Source of the DNA: Bifiguratus adelaidae
Lineage: Eukaryota; Mucoromycota; Endogonomycetes; Endogonales
NCBI GenBank assembly: GCA_002261195.1
Contig: MVBO01000004.1
Coordinates: 185,746 to 249,745, forward strand
Direction: 5' to 3'
DNA length: 64,000 bases
Shown here: positions 23,239-34,487 of the stretch, piece by piece
Layout of the letters: each line of letters opens with the position of its first letter
Numbering within the stretch: position 1 is the stretch's first letter
Position numbers and translations under genes: made by a program
Notes under the pieces: generated by a model
Told to the model about the DNA's origin: nothing
Databases searched by the model: none
Seen by the model: the letters and a program-made list of their open reading frames with translations, nothing else

Positions 23239-23405
23239 GGCCACTCCGAACCATCGTCAACGCGCTCGGTGCACTTATACAAGCTTTTGGCACATGGGTT
23301 GCGGATACTTTCCAAATTGGTCGAAGCGAGACACTCGTGCCTAGGCTATCGATTGAGGTGGGTGGAGTCAATCTATGGAATGATGTCACTGGTATTTACA
23401 TGGTG

Positions 23406-24517
23406 TTACATGAAACAAAAGACAATGGAGACAAGGACCAGACCAATAATGTATACATGGAGCTTCGTCTGAGAAGCGGTAGAGGGATATGAGGATGCAG
23501 AGGGAGCACCTGAAGAGAGGGCAGCTGCTTCTGAAGCAGGTTGGAGAATGAGTTGGCCAGACGTGATGGCATCGACCGAGCAAGGCTGTTGTGAGTACTT
23601 GCACTGGAAGCCGTTGAATTGGGTCAAATTGAAGAAGAAGGCATGTTTTTGGATGGCCATGACCGCTGTCATTGCGGGTGGGCCATGACTAAAGGCTGGA
23701 TTGTTGTCGGTCCAATGCGCATAACGCACGGAGCCGGCGACGGAAGGCACATTGGTGGTGATGTTGCCAAGATTTTGAGAGTCAAAGTAAAAGCTGGTTC
23801 GACCTGGTACCCAATCAAATCGGTATTCGTGGTACGACTAGCGCATGTTGGTGAGTTTAAGGCCATCAGCGACTGTGAGCACCGTCTTACCTGAGTTGGA
23901 TCCGCATCGAGATTAATCTCTTGATGCGTGGAAAAGCTCACACTTCCGTTAGGTTCAGTAACGGTGGGATGAACGGCGAACCATGTTTGCCACGGCTTTT
24001 GAACATAGCTCAACATTTCAAGATCAATTTCGGCGTTGTCGGACTGGTAATAGTAGATTGCTTGCACCGTACCAGGGGTACCAGTCAGTCGCATGGATGA
24101 ACGGAAGGTTCCGTAGAGAATATCCGTTCTATCCTTCAATGTGAGCGGTGTGTCATGGTGCTACTGTGCTTGCACCCACCTTTTCGTACCCATACCAGCG
24201 CTCGTAGCTCTACCATTGTTGGGAAACACAGCAAAAGCCAGCTCTTGCTGCCCTTGGGAGTTATTTTGCAAATAGACATTGCCTGTGGAAAACACTCGGG
24301 GAAAGGTTCCCGGACTGGCACCAATTGTATAAGTGTTCACCCGAAAGTCAGGATTGGACTGAATCGTTTGATTGTAGGTGGACCAATCTTCGTAGATGAC
24401 TTGTTGCCACACTTTTCCGGTATCTTGCTGAATGAAACCACAATCGCACACAGCTTTTTGAGGCCAAGCTTGGGTAAGAGTGACAAGGCAAAAGACGAGG
24501 CCAACAGTCAACCACAT
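23406..24517 (-). CDS. Glycoside hydrolase family 16 protein, secreted and C-terminally anchored
   Basis: The protein starts with a signal peptide (MWLTVGLVFCLVTLTQAWP). The catalytic domain has YEDWSTYNQT near its start, STGNVYLQNN, YGTFRSSMRL, the GH16 active-site motif ExDxE as AEIDLEML, and FDWVPGRTSFYFDSQ. These fit an endo-beta-glucanase or transglycosylase acting on cell-wall beta-glucan. The C-terminus is Ser/Ala-rich, then has one hydrophobic segment (VYIIGLVLVSIVFCFM), either a GPI-attachment signal or a membrane anchor. At least two GT-AG introns (near 24140-24175 and 23830-23895). The precise substrate is not visible. The stop TAA is at 23406-23408. Confidence 0.85.
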
Positions 24518-24792
24518 GTCGATTCTTTTGGTAGGCAATGCAATCAGCCTGGCTACGCGTCTATAAAAAGGAAGGGGAGGGGAGATGGCCAAAGAAGAAA
24601 AGGATAGATTCGAGAGATACAGGTACCAGAAAAACATCTTATGACACGTCTCAGACCAATTCCAATGTTTGAAACAATGCACCAAAAATATCGCTTTGCG
24701 ACAAATGCCGAATTTTAAAGGTTGGCGATCTTTCCTCTTCGGGGAGGCCATGTATATACAGTGATGCACGCACAGACAAGACACACTAGCTC

Positions 24793-27203
24793 CTACCGGG
24801 CCATGTTGTCTAATTGTTGGATCCAAGCTTCCCACAACTCAAAGATCCGCGCATACTGGCCGTCAAGTAGACACCTGTGACTGCGAACACACCAGACAGC
24901 GGCGCTGTGCCAAATCCGAGACAACTGGTCCCAGTCCGCCACGCTTGCTACAGTTGAGTGACGGCTATTGTTTTGGATCAATTCATAGACCAGATCAAGG
25001 CCGTACATGACTGCGGATAACATGTCGAGGATTTGCGGAAATTGAGTCCATAAGCGTGGAAGGGCATTTCTTCGGCGTGAGGACATGGTGCGCCTTTCCT
25101 GTTCGTCTCTGAGGGCTTGAACAATACTCGTGAGCTATGTGACACTTGTCGTTAGAAGGTATATAAGAGGTTCCCGAGAAAACTTGCCTGTCGATAATTT
25201 TTGCCAAGATGAATGGTACACTGCCGGCTGTGCGCGATGGCCTTGTAGACTGATTTGCCAAGATCTTGGCTCCACATTTCCCAACAGCTCCAATAGTTGC
25301 TTTCAGATTGCTTGACGTGTTCTGCGACCTCCGAATATGTAGCCCATGGCGGATGGGGTTTCTGCGTTTTCGACGAGGTGCGTATACACTTTTTCAAAAT
25401 GTCCACAAACAAAGAAGGGGAAGCATGGTCATGGTCCGACTCCGAGCCATTTGCCCCTGACGCGCTATCTTTGTCCGTTTGCAAGGCCGCCATAGTTTTG
25501 CAACTGATATGGTGGTCTTGAAGCGTATCTAGAAGGCTTTGCTCGAACAACCGAAAGGGATGGCATTGAGGTGTATATGTCTGTATCCAATGATCTATCT
25601 CGGTATACACGTTGCTGTCACCAATAAGTGCGTCGTCTGTGAACCTGAAAAGTAAATGTACGTATAGCGCTCTATATACGCCCATGTACGCATTGAATGT
25701 ATTTTCGAATGAAAAAGACTTTCCGTCTGAGGACGGTATTTGCGTGAGAATCCAATTGTACTCGCCATGCGACGCGCGATCACGTAACCGTGGACCATCC
25801 TCGTAACCAAACAGATCTTTGAGAATGGCCTAAGAAAATTTGAGTATAAATGTGTAACTTGTTCATCTCTGACCTACGTGACCTACGTACCATGACATTA
25901 CCAGACAAAAGAGAAACCAATCGATTGGGTATATCTACGAGACCGTCAGAAAGCTGTGTGGTGCATAGGTCGTCCAGAATGACATAAAATTCAGTTTGGC
26001 TGCTCCATAGATGTTTCTCGGAAATCTGAGTAGAACCAAGGAACAAACCACGATTATGGTACACGAAGAGCTTCCTTAGTGAGTGCTCCAGCAGCGGTAG
26101 CGATGACATCAGGAAAGCGATGTGACGTTGGGTATCTGTGCTATATCTACTGTCATAAAGCTGCGCAAAAGCATGAAGCAAGTCTAGTCGACTGGAAGGA
26201 AATGTAGAATGGGCAATCAAATTCTTCAATGATGTCGAGGATGGCCATGGACCTTATCAATGGGTTTGATCATAGACGACCAGATGATGCGGGTTGTAAA
26301 CGTACCTGAATAGGTGTTAGGTACACGTCTCTCAGCGCAGTCAATCTTTGAGCGAGAAGGTAGATATGATTCGAGCCATGATTGATCTGCATTGATGGCG
26401 AACCTGTGGATCATCGTCTTCCAAATGATGATCAAGGCTGTGCTCCAATAAGAGTCGACGCGAGGCGCACAGTCCGGGCACGAAACCAAAAAGCCATGCC
26501 ATACCAAATTACGGACGTTGAACAGCTTTGGGGAACCCACAAGAGCGTTGAGCACTGTTGACTAAGCACGTCGAGATCAATGAGTGCCTTTTTCAAAATC
26601 TATAATTACCATCTGGCCGTCATCCTTGAATATGTCTGATAGACATTCCAATTGTACCAGATCTCGCATAAGAAAGGGCATGGGATGGGTGGTACGAACG
26701 TTGGAAACCCGTATGATCTGGTAATGATGCATGAGCCTGCAGTGATACCTAGCAACTACGAAGCGATACTCTACGGTCTTGAGGGTTCTTTCCATAATGG
26801 TACTTCCAAGCAAGAGGGAAAACCGATAGTCCCCTTGCCTGTGCGCATCAAACCATAGCTGAGTCTAGAAAGCGACCAGTTTTAGAGACAAGCCTGGAAC
26901 GACTGATCGGATACCAACAGGCTGATCACGAAAGGGAACACTCTGACAAACACGCTTGACCAGCGGGCCTTGCTCTAGCAAATCTGCCGAGTCGCACACA
27001 CTCTTGGCGCAACTTTTGACCCGATCAAGCATGCACCAAGTGTCCGCATCCGATACAAAATGCATCGGCTCGTCGCCTTGCACGATCCAATCCAAATGTT
27101 CTTTAGGGAGCCCATCTTTCCAATCTGCACCCTGCCATCTTACGTGACAATCGTGCCATCCAAGGAGAAGCTTTTGCTCGTCCTGTAAGTTCAGACTGTG
27201 CAT
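24793..27203 (-). CDS. ERMARD-like protein (DUF4209) with two HEPN-type Rx4H motifs
   Basis: A large multi-exon protein. The central region has GSPKLFNVRNLVWHGF (near 26495-26513 for RNLVWH) and later GPRLRDRASHGEYNW (RDRASH near 25767-25784). Each holds an Arg-x4-His, the signature of HEPN domains, which are often RNases or RNA-binding modules. The arrangement VRNLVWHGF plus RDRxSHGE resembles animal ERMARD (C6orf70, ER membrane-associated RNA degradation) and its DUF4209 region. The remaining sequence is mostly helical, with DWIVQGDEPMHFV and LFVDILKKCIRTS. The start is set at the first ATG (MHSLNLQDEQK). Several exon borders in 25100-26900 were joined by frame only. It lies 93 bp from the divergent ASDURF-like start. 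Confidence 0.7.
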
Positions 27204-27296
27204 TGTAAAGCCCACCGTCACTATTGTTTCTTCACTTCTGCCCTTGTTCGGTTCGTGGGCAAGTCACACCAAATTTCTCTCTGCAAGGTAGAAGCC

Positions 27297-27660
27297 ATGA
27301 ACACGGAGGGGCAGCCGGACAAGCAGGTAACACTACCGGCTGCGCGTGGATAAAGAGACAAACGCTGATGTTCTCCTAGCTTCAGATGCTCGAGGTACTC
27401 TTGGCTGAGCTAGAGAGTCTAAAACCAAACGCGGTAAGCCATGGAAATCGCCGTGATCAGACGAATCAGGTTGCTCAACCATTACGTAGAAAGTATACGA
27501 GCAAAAGGTCAAGTCATCCAACGTCTACTTTCTGGCCCGAGATCGCAAAGCCATCATAGACAAGGCCAAGAGTGAGTGACCTTGACTGGTCATCAACACT
27601 TTATCGACCGAACACCTAGAACAACGCACCCAGTCAGTCAAGACAAAGCAAGACTCCTGA
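27297..27660 (+). CDS. ASDURF-like small prefoldin-type protein
   Basis: Four small exons encode about 68 residues: MNTEGQPDKQ, then LQMLEVLLAELESLKPNA, KVYEQKVKSSNVYFLARDRKAI and KKQRTQSVKTKQDS. The pattern ELxxLKxNxKVYxQxxxSNxxFLA closely follows human ASDURF, the prefoldin subunit made from the upstream frame of ASNSD1 and part of the PAQosome co-chaperone. The two helices around a short beta-hairpin region are the beta-prefoldin plan. Introns are GT-AG and every junction keeps frame. No asparagine-synthetase-domain gene follows; the next gene downstream is convergent. Confidence 0.78.
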
Positions 27661-27729
27661 TGCTCACGCGATGGGACAATTCGTCTATCTTTCCTTATGT
27701 ACATGATCTCTCTTGACTCTGAGCAGCAT

Positions 27730-29326
27730 TTACGTCCACGCAAACCTCGCGCCCAAAGAAACATGATCCGAGGGAAAACCGCGGGTCAAGTCCGGTATTG
27801 CTGAAATCGAGCGATCGTTGGTGGGTAAGGCGAGCGTCTCAAATGCTTGTAAACCTGCTTTCACATTCTCCTCGCCTGCCCTTCGCATATGCTTTCGACT
27901 GCCTAGAAAGATGAAGTCGCATACTAAAGAAGCATCAGCGTGTCGAGTGGTCCATTGATTTTCTCCCTTGTAATCGTAAACGCTCAAAAACTGAAAAGGA
28001 TGGCGTAGAATTCTGTCCGCCTGTGTAATATCCTTGGTATACCCAAGTCCGTTCTGCATACCAAGACTGTGTAGACTTGCCGTTCTTGAGCCTAGAAAAG
28101 CCTCAATTTGCGCAGAATTATAAGTCTTGTAACAGCTCTTGGTGCTTCGCCCAGGACTGGACGATTCATCTGATGAATTGTTGGATGTTGGAGAGTCTGC
28201 CCTAAATCGGAGATGTTGTACTATTCCGTGAGATCCTCCAGAACGTAGCGGATGACGTGCAGTTAGGAGATCGTCAGGTTCAGAAGTGCAATCTCGCTCA
28301 TCTGGCGTATCTAGGTTGCTACGATGTAGCGATGTATGCGAGACCGTTTCGTGCAACCAGGGCGGCATACGTAACTGGCCCGACATGTAGCTTTCCGGGA
28401 ATCGAGAAAGATCAATTTGACCTGTGGATTGGCTTAGCAAGTTCTTTTGGTTCATTGCCATACATACCGTCTTGAACAAATTTGCATACCGCGCTGTCAG
28501 GTGTCGAGTTCATATCGCCGCATAATACTTTTGGGTTTTGGTAAGCTGTCTTGCCCTGATCTTGCTCAATGCTTACCTATTGGCATGTCTGATGTATTGA
28601 GAAGTGAATTCATCTCTCTTAGAAGCATGTCAATCTGAGCAATCTTTAAAAGTCCCCGCTTTTGATTAAAGAGGATGTGGGTATTTGCTATACAAACGGA
28701 TCGCCCCGGATCTATATCAAGAGAGTCAGTGACTACTTCATTGATGTTATCGAAAACTTACTCTTCCTGTCGTTTAATATACATACAATGGCCACGTTGC
28801 CACGATTCATGAATGCATTCTGCTTATAATCAATAGCAAGACTATCTTGCACGAGAAACCTATTGGCACGGATCAGGTTACAATTTGATCGCGATGTCTT
28901 CAACAATCACCTCTTGTTGCGGACAAACACTGCGCAACCATCCGCTTGGTGCTCAGTTCTCTTCTTGAACAATCCATGGTATCCTAACTGTTTAAAGAAC
29001 TGCTTGAATTGGCGATGATAGTGATTCTTGTCCATCTCTTGCAAACAGTAGACGTCCGCATCGTAAGCTAGTGCGCGCTATGAGGGTCGGTCATATAGCG
29101 TAGAGTCCATTCTTTGCATACCTTGCAACTCCTGCAAGAGCATAGCTCCTCTATATTTCCATACAATGTCTCTGCTCGTCGAACGGCGATACAGATAGGA
29201 GTGTTCGTGAGCAAGAACATCCGATAGAATGTTGTAGGATATCACTGTAAACGAGGCTGCGCAGACATGCAGTGAGTGCAAGACCAACAGTAGGACTCCC
29301 GCGAACGTTACCGTGCTTGGAAGCAT
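27730..29326 (-). CDS. Angel-like endonuclease/exonuclease/phosphatase family protein
   Basis: A CCR4-type nuclease fold. It begins after a hydrophobic N-terminus (GVLLLVLHSLHVCA) with FTVISYNILSD, then YDADVYCLQEMDKNHY, FFKQLGYHGLFKKRT..DGCAVFVR, DSLAIDYKQNAF, ANTHILFNQKRG and the catalytic end GFPSDHVSLGARFAW (Ser-Asp-His). The KRGxxKIAQ and GLFKKRT signatures favour the Angel/Ngl branch (mRNA 3'-end processing, 2',3'-cyclic phosphatase in animals) over true Ccr4. A long variable insert (about 28150-28350, Ser-rich) lies before the last block. The N-terminus looks like a signal anchor, which is unusual. The start could also come from an unseen upstream exon. Confidence 0.78.
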
Positions 29327-29510
29327 GCGCAGTACTCATTTCTACCCAAGCGCGTGTGCAGGCTTCTTCTGTCTCTAGGTTACTCTTTCTATGCATTGGC
29401 CGGCTGGGCTTTGCCCAAGTGGAATTCGCAGAGTCTGCCAGAGCTCTCGCCGTGACAAGCGTTCTCCACATAAGCAACGCTTTCTATATTTGTCTTCCGT
29501 TGCGGTCAGC

Positions 29511-31042
29511 ATGGCTCGGCGCCGTTGGTGCGCATGTCTTCCAAGACGAGGGTGTAAGGTCACCGTGGAAGGACTGGTGAGTGCGTTTCCAGTGGGCATA
29601 CTGGTCATTGTCATTGGATGGAGTTGGGCTGCTTTTGTATTTCGGGTATGCTTCATCGCCATATCTGACACTTGGGGACTCGGTATGTATCTTGTTTCGA
29701 CAGCTGTATACCTCTGAACGAGTCTTGACGCTGCATTGCCATCGTTCGTTTAGCCTTATTGGCGTTCATCATATACCACATCCTATTCGTCCCCTTTGTG
29801 TACTCTTACTACAAGGCGGTGACAATATCACCAGGAAAGGCAGCTGATCCCGATTACCCTGCGCCTTTTACAAACATTGCAACCAATGACAACTCTTCGG
29901 ATAATAATCTGGAAGCATCTGTGAGTGCAGCATCGCTGCAAGACATGTCGGTGGGCGGCAATTCAACAATATCATGGCGGCCGAATTTCACGAATTCATT
30001 CGGTGAGGCATCTCTTCCATTTATACGGCAACATCGACCTACAGTACAAGTCAAAAGGGACGGTCGGAAGCGTTTCTGTAAAAAATGCCAATTATACAAA
30101 TACGATCGAGCGCATCATTGTCGATCATGTCGAAGTTGTGTCTTGAAAATGGATCAGTGAGTTGCCAAGCTCTGTGCAGACCGGCGGCCTACTAACACCA
30201 CTTGGTTTGTCATCTGACAACATCTAGCCATTGTCCCTGGTACGTCACATCATGATAGCCCTCTGCGTAAACACTGACATGACCTTTTAGGCTCAATAAC
30301 TGCGTGGGACATCGCAACCATAAGTACTTTTACCTATTTATCCTCTACGCTTGCCTCTACTCTTCATTTCTTTGCCTAGTCTGCGTTCCCATTACCCTCC
30401 GAATCATCAACGAACCAAACGTAAGGATGGCTAACCGCAATCAGATCAAGTTCGATCTAACCTTTGCTGTAGGGTTTACTTACGCTAGATCTCAACCTTC
30501 CCTTTCTCGTCTTGATCGCCGCAGTCTTTGACCTATTCCTTATGCCATTTGTGGCATTCCATACCTACCAAATCATGCGCAACCGTACCACCATAGAGTC
30601 ATACGAGTACAGTCATTTCGGCCTTCTTGATGGGTGGAATCCTCGCAATCCTCAGGCATCCGCGGAAGTGACGCGGTCACGACACCTCAACATGTGGGAT
30701 CTTGGATGGAGGTGAGTCTGGTGAATGCCAATTGTCAGTTGCGCTCAACCTTATTACAGGGAGAACTGGATGCAAGTCATGGGAAGATCTCCATGCCTAT
30801 GGTTCCTGCCGGTCGCAAACAGCCTCGGAAACGGAAAATCATTCCCGGTCAACAATTATGCCTATAGCTCGTTACAAACCGCAATAGACGAAGACGACAG
30901 GGAGCATAACGAGGACGAGGGTATGGAAGGACGGAGTCATCACATTACCCTTACAGTAGAAGATGGCTACCATGACCGTCTCACCCCAGTGCGGGAATCA
31001 CGGTTCTCGTTTGATAAGCGACATGTGAACGGCGAGAATTAG
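29511..31042 (+). CDS. DHHC palmitoyltransferase (PFA3/ZDHHC-like)
   Basis: Four membrane segments flank a cysteine-rich domain: KRFCKKCQLYKYDRAHHCRSC, then CVLKMDHHCPW and LNNCVGHRNHKYF. The DHHC-CPW core is split over three exons, the middle one only 12 nt (30228-30239). The N-terminal Cys pair (MARRRWCACL) may be palmitoylated. After the last transmembrane segment is a TTxE-like motif (RTTIESYEY) and an aromatic NMWDLGWRENWMQVMG block (PaCCT-like). The tail is acidic. The enzyme S-acylates peripheral membrane proteins at Golgi, vacuole or plasma membrane. The start is 184 bp from the divergent Angel-like start. Confidence 0.9.
30228..30239 (+). other. 12-nt exon carrying the DHHC active-site core
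   Basis: The previous exon ends GAT-CA. This exon supplies C-CAT-TGT-CCC-TG and the next begins G-CTC. Together they spell D-H-H-C-P-W-L, so the nucleophilic Cys lies in a 12-nt exon flanked by CATCTAG and GTACGT. Confidence 0.85.
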
Positions 31043-31177
31043 GTTCAAGCCGACTTTGTAATGTGTAAAGTAATTCACGAGTGTAATTGGTGTCTATTCA
31101 AACCTAAAAGCTTTTTGCCGCCTATAACCATAGTGTGGACAGCAGAGAGATATACATCACGATCCAGTATCCACAGT

Positions 31178-31809
31178 TTATTTCGAGACCACATATCCCT
31201 TGCCATGATAACCTTCGGAGGAGATACCAGAGATGGGGTTGGCATTTTGAGATTTGAGATATTCGTTGGTAGCTTCCTCCCATTCCTTGTTGATCGTGCG
31301 AGGAGTTTCGATAGCTATAAGAGTCAAAGTTAGCAGTTGCCAGGGTACGGCAAAGGGAGGAAGCGCGCGTACTCACCCTTGGATCGCGTCCAGCCGAAAA
31401 GAGCGGCAGAGGCGACGAGGAGGCCAACAACACCAGTGAAAACTTTTATGCCGTTGCCTGGCTTGTGGAGAGGCTCACGGGGACCATGAGGGCCAAAAGC
31501 AATGTAGTAAGCTGGAAGAGATGAACCGACCGTGAGCTTCTATAACTGAAAAACCTTGGCGACTATGGAGATGCAAGGCCATAGTACCATGAAGCAATGC
31601 TTACCAGCCTTCTTGTCTTCCAAGGAAAGGGCGGACCAGTCGGCCTTTTGAGCTTCCTCGAGTTGCTTGGTGACAGCGTTCTGCTCTGTAGGAGACATGG
31701 ACTTCCATTTTGTCTCGATATTGGCAACAGATAAAGAGCTGGATGAAGCATTTCGGCGGGCAATAACCTGCCTAGCAGCTGATGTGCTGATCCGTTGAAG
31801 GCGAAACAT
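31178..31809 (-). CDS. COX5: Cytochrome c oxidase subunit 4 (yeast Cox5 type)
   Basis: Three exons. The presequence is rich in Arg and Ser (MFRLQRISTSAARQVIARR). The mature part has WKSMSPTEQNAVTKQL, LSLEDKKAAYYIAFGPHGPRE, a membrane helix (VFTGVVGLLVASAALFGWTR) and TINKEWEEATNEYLKSQ before NPISGISSEGY. These are the conserved marks of nuclear-encoded COX4/Cox5, a single-span subunit of respiratory complex IV on the inner mitochondrial membrane. It is convergent with the DHHC gene and divergent from the ubiquitin protease. Confidence 0.93.
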
Positions 31810-32121
31810 GGTTGCACTTGTCTGTTGATGGCAGAACCCTTTAAAGATTTTGCTGACGTCACATGCTTTGCGGAGAGCGGTTAAGAGCGCTTGCCATTCT
31901 ACCCTTCATTGCTCTTCTTGTTACTAGTTAAGAGTGTGGACATCAGAGTATATGCGTTGCTGTCGTCACTTTTCAACACATCCCTGACTGCTTCTCGGAT
32001 TTGGACTGATTACGATCACAGCGGGTAAACGTTGTTATTGAACAAAGGTGTTGGCATCGAATACGATCCGACAAGAGGCTAAAATCTCACTCTGCACTGA
32101 TACCACATTGACCGTCGACCT
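31810..32121. other. Divergent promoter between COX4 and ubiquitin protease
   Basis: This 312-bp region drives both genes. TGACGTCA at 31853-31860 is a perfect CRE-like palindrome near the COX4 start. Nothing else is recognised. Confidence 0.5.
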
Positions 32122-34273
32122 ATGTCTACTTCTGAAGTAAGTAATGGTAGTTTGATGGTCATCGTCACCGAGATGTCGGATATATTGATATCCTTTGTAA
32201 TTGTGTAGCCACATCGCTTGCGGCAAAAACCAATCACTTTTGGGCGTCTGAGTAGAGAAGATATCGATGAGGTCATGAGCAAGGCGACTGTTATCACCTA
32301 TTCCGACACTGTAAGTGCAAACTGGTCGCTTTGATGGCTTGTCCATGTTGACTACGTTTCTGTAGATTCCCTTCTTTACTGGCACAAGCGAATTTCCAAA
32401 GCGATCAAGAAGGAAACGACTTGCCAATCAGAATACGGCACATCCAAATACCACGTACCCATCATCAGCGACTGTTGATTCATCCAATCTCGACGAAAAC
32501 ATCTCTACTTCTCAATCCGCCTCCATTTCTATCACAAACACGTCTGACATTACCATTGCGAATCACAGTGGATCCATCCAAGAAAGAAGTTTGCCATATC
32601 ATCCGCTACCAGATGCACCTAAACCCGAGGTGGCTGCACCACCGAAACCTAAGCCGTCCTCGTGGGCGGCCCTTTTCAATAGCGGAAACAATAGTGGGAA
32701 TCGCTCGGTCCAGTCACGGTCAACTTCAGGCGCTTTGCCTAATGGCAAAGGAATCAACGGGACGACAGGCACATCGACGAATGGTACCACAAAACTAAAG
32801 ACTATCAATGGTAAGGTTGAGGCAAGCATAGTATATTCGACTTTGGTTGAACACGATGCAGACGTTGTTGCAAACTTTACGCCAACTTTCGAAGGGCAAT
32901 TGTTGCAGCCACGAGGCCTGGTCAATAATGGAAATTCATGTTATATGAATGTCGTAGGTGTTTGGTTTCTTCATGATTGGTCATGCCTTCTCATTTCGTT
33001 ATGACAGATTTTGCAACCATTGTCTCACTGTGCTCCTTTTTATAACCTCATCAAAACTGTTTCCGATAAAGTACCACATAACTTCAAAAGTCGAACGCCC
33101 GTGTTGGATGCCATGTAAGTTTCATCCAGAACTTGATATCTCGGTATGTCTATATCTTTTGACAAATAGGATTGAATTCCTGCAAGAGATAAGGCCTGCA
33201 GTTAAAAATTCAGAGGAAGAATTCGGTGATCCCTTACTACCGGAATATGTATACGACGCCTTACGTGGCCAGAAGCGATTTGACTCTATGAAGGTGAGAT
33301 TTTTTCTCCGTTGCATATTCATACCCTATTATATCAGCGATACTCAGAGCAACCATTATTAGGGTCGACAAGAAGACTGTGAAGAATTCTTGTGCTATTT
33401 GCTAGATGCACTCCATGAAGAAATGGTTGCTGCCTCAAGACTCAAAGGGCATCAATACAAGATCGAGAATGCGGTCTACGAATACTACGAAGAACAGGTA
33501 GAGTCAACCGCAAAAGACACCTCGGAATCCATCACGAACGGTGGTAACGAGGACGAGTGGTTGGAAGTAGGTTCGAAAGGACGAACGAGCGCCATGAGAT
33601 CCACAAATTCCGTGGATTCCCCTATCAGCCGCATTTTTGGCGGCAAGATTCGATCTGTCCTACGCTGTCCGGGCGCCAAAGATTCGGTCAATCTTGAACC
33701 ATTTCAATCATTGGCAATTGACATTCAGCCGGATCATGTTCAGACGGTCGAAGATGCGGTGGCTAACATGACTTCTGCTGAAGTCATGCACGATTACGTC
33801 AATCCAAAGGGTCAACGCGTTGATGCCACCAAACAGTTTTACATTGAATCTGCGCCTCCAGTCTTGATTCTTCACCTGAAGCGCTTCATTTTCGACAATG
33901 TCGGCGGCGTACAAAAGTCCTACAAACCGATCTCCTTCTCTGAAGAACTAGTCATCGAGCCTCATTGGATCTCTGCCTCTCAGCGCACCGGTAAACCTCT
34001 TGTGTATAAACTGTTTGGAGGTGAGTCCTCGTGATACGCCATCAGATGGACATCTGTACTGAATAAGCCATAGTTGTATATCATCATGGAAAATCCGCAT
34101 CCGGTGGACATTATACGTGTGACATTAGACGACAAAACGGTGAATGGCTCAATTTTGATGACACAACAATCACACATACCACCATCAAAGATGTCACAAA
34201 GCCTGCGGACGACAGACACTGGTCAAAAAGCGAGCGTAATGCATACCTGTTGTTTTACATGCGCCAATCATAG
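32122..34273 (+). CDS. Ubiquitin C-terminal hydrolase, Ubp3/USP10-like
   Basis: A C19 cysteine protease. A disordered N-terminus contains LPYHPLPDAP and Pro/Ser-rich stretches as in the Ubp3/Bre5 group. The Cys box is GLVNNGNSCYMN (Cys codon at 32939-32941), then LQPLSHCAPFYNLI, RQEDCEEFLCYLLDALHEE, SVLRCPG, APPVLILHLKRF and the His box SASGGHYTCD, ending NAYLLFYMRQS. The first exons (MSTSE, then PHRLRQKPITFGRLSREDIDEV) are tied together by GT-AG introns. It removes ubiquitin from substrates in vesicle traffic and ribophagy in yeast. One canonical CxxC position of the finger is not obvious. At least eight exons. Confidence 0.88.
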
Positions 34274-34487
34274 AGTACGATAGAATAGCGTCTTGCATAC
34301 CCTGTATCACTACAACGTGTAACAATTCAACGTTTTACTTTGTCTTCCTTCAGCTGTTGATTTTTAATGGTCTGTTGGTTTGACGAGATGTTATGAGCCA
34401 TTCATGTTCTCTCTAAACCCATTGATTGTCCGCAACAGATAGATAAAATGGGAAATTTTGGTTTGGAGCTTGCTCCGCATCCTTGCC

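Noticed and set aside
32035-32427. Minus-strand 130-codon frame
   Set aside because: It lies antisense to the first exons of the ubiquitin protease, which are fixed by clear splice sites and the conserved downstream domain.
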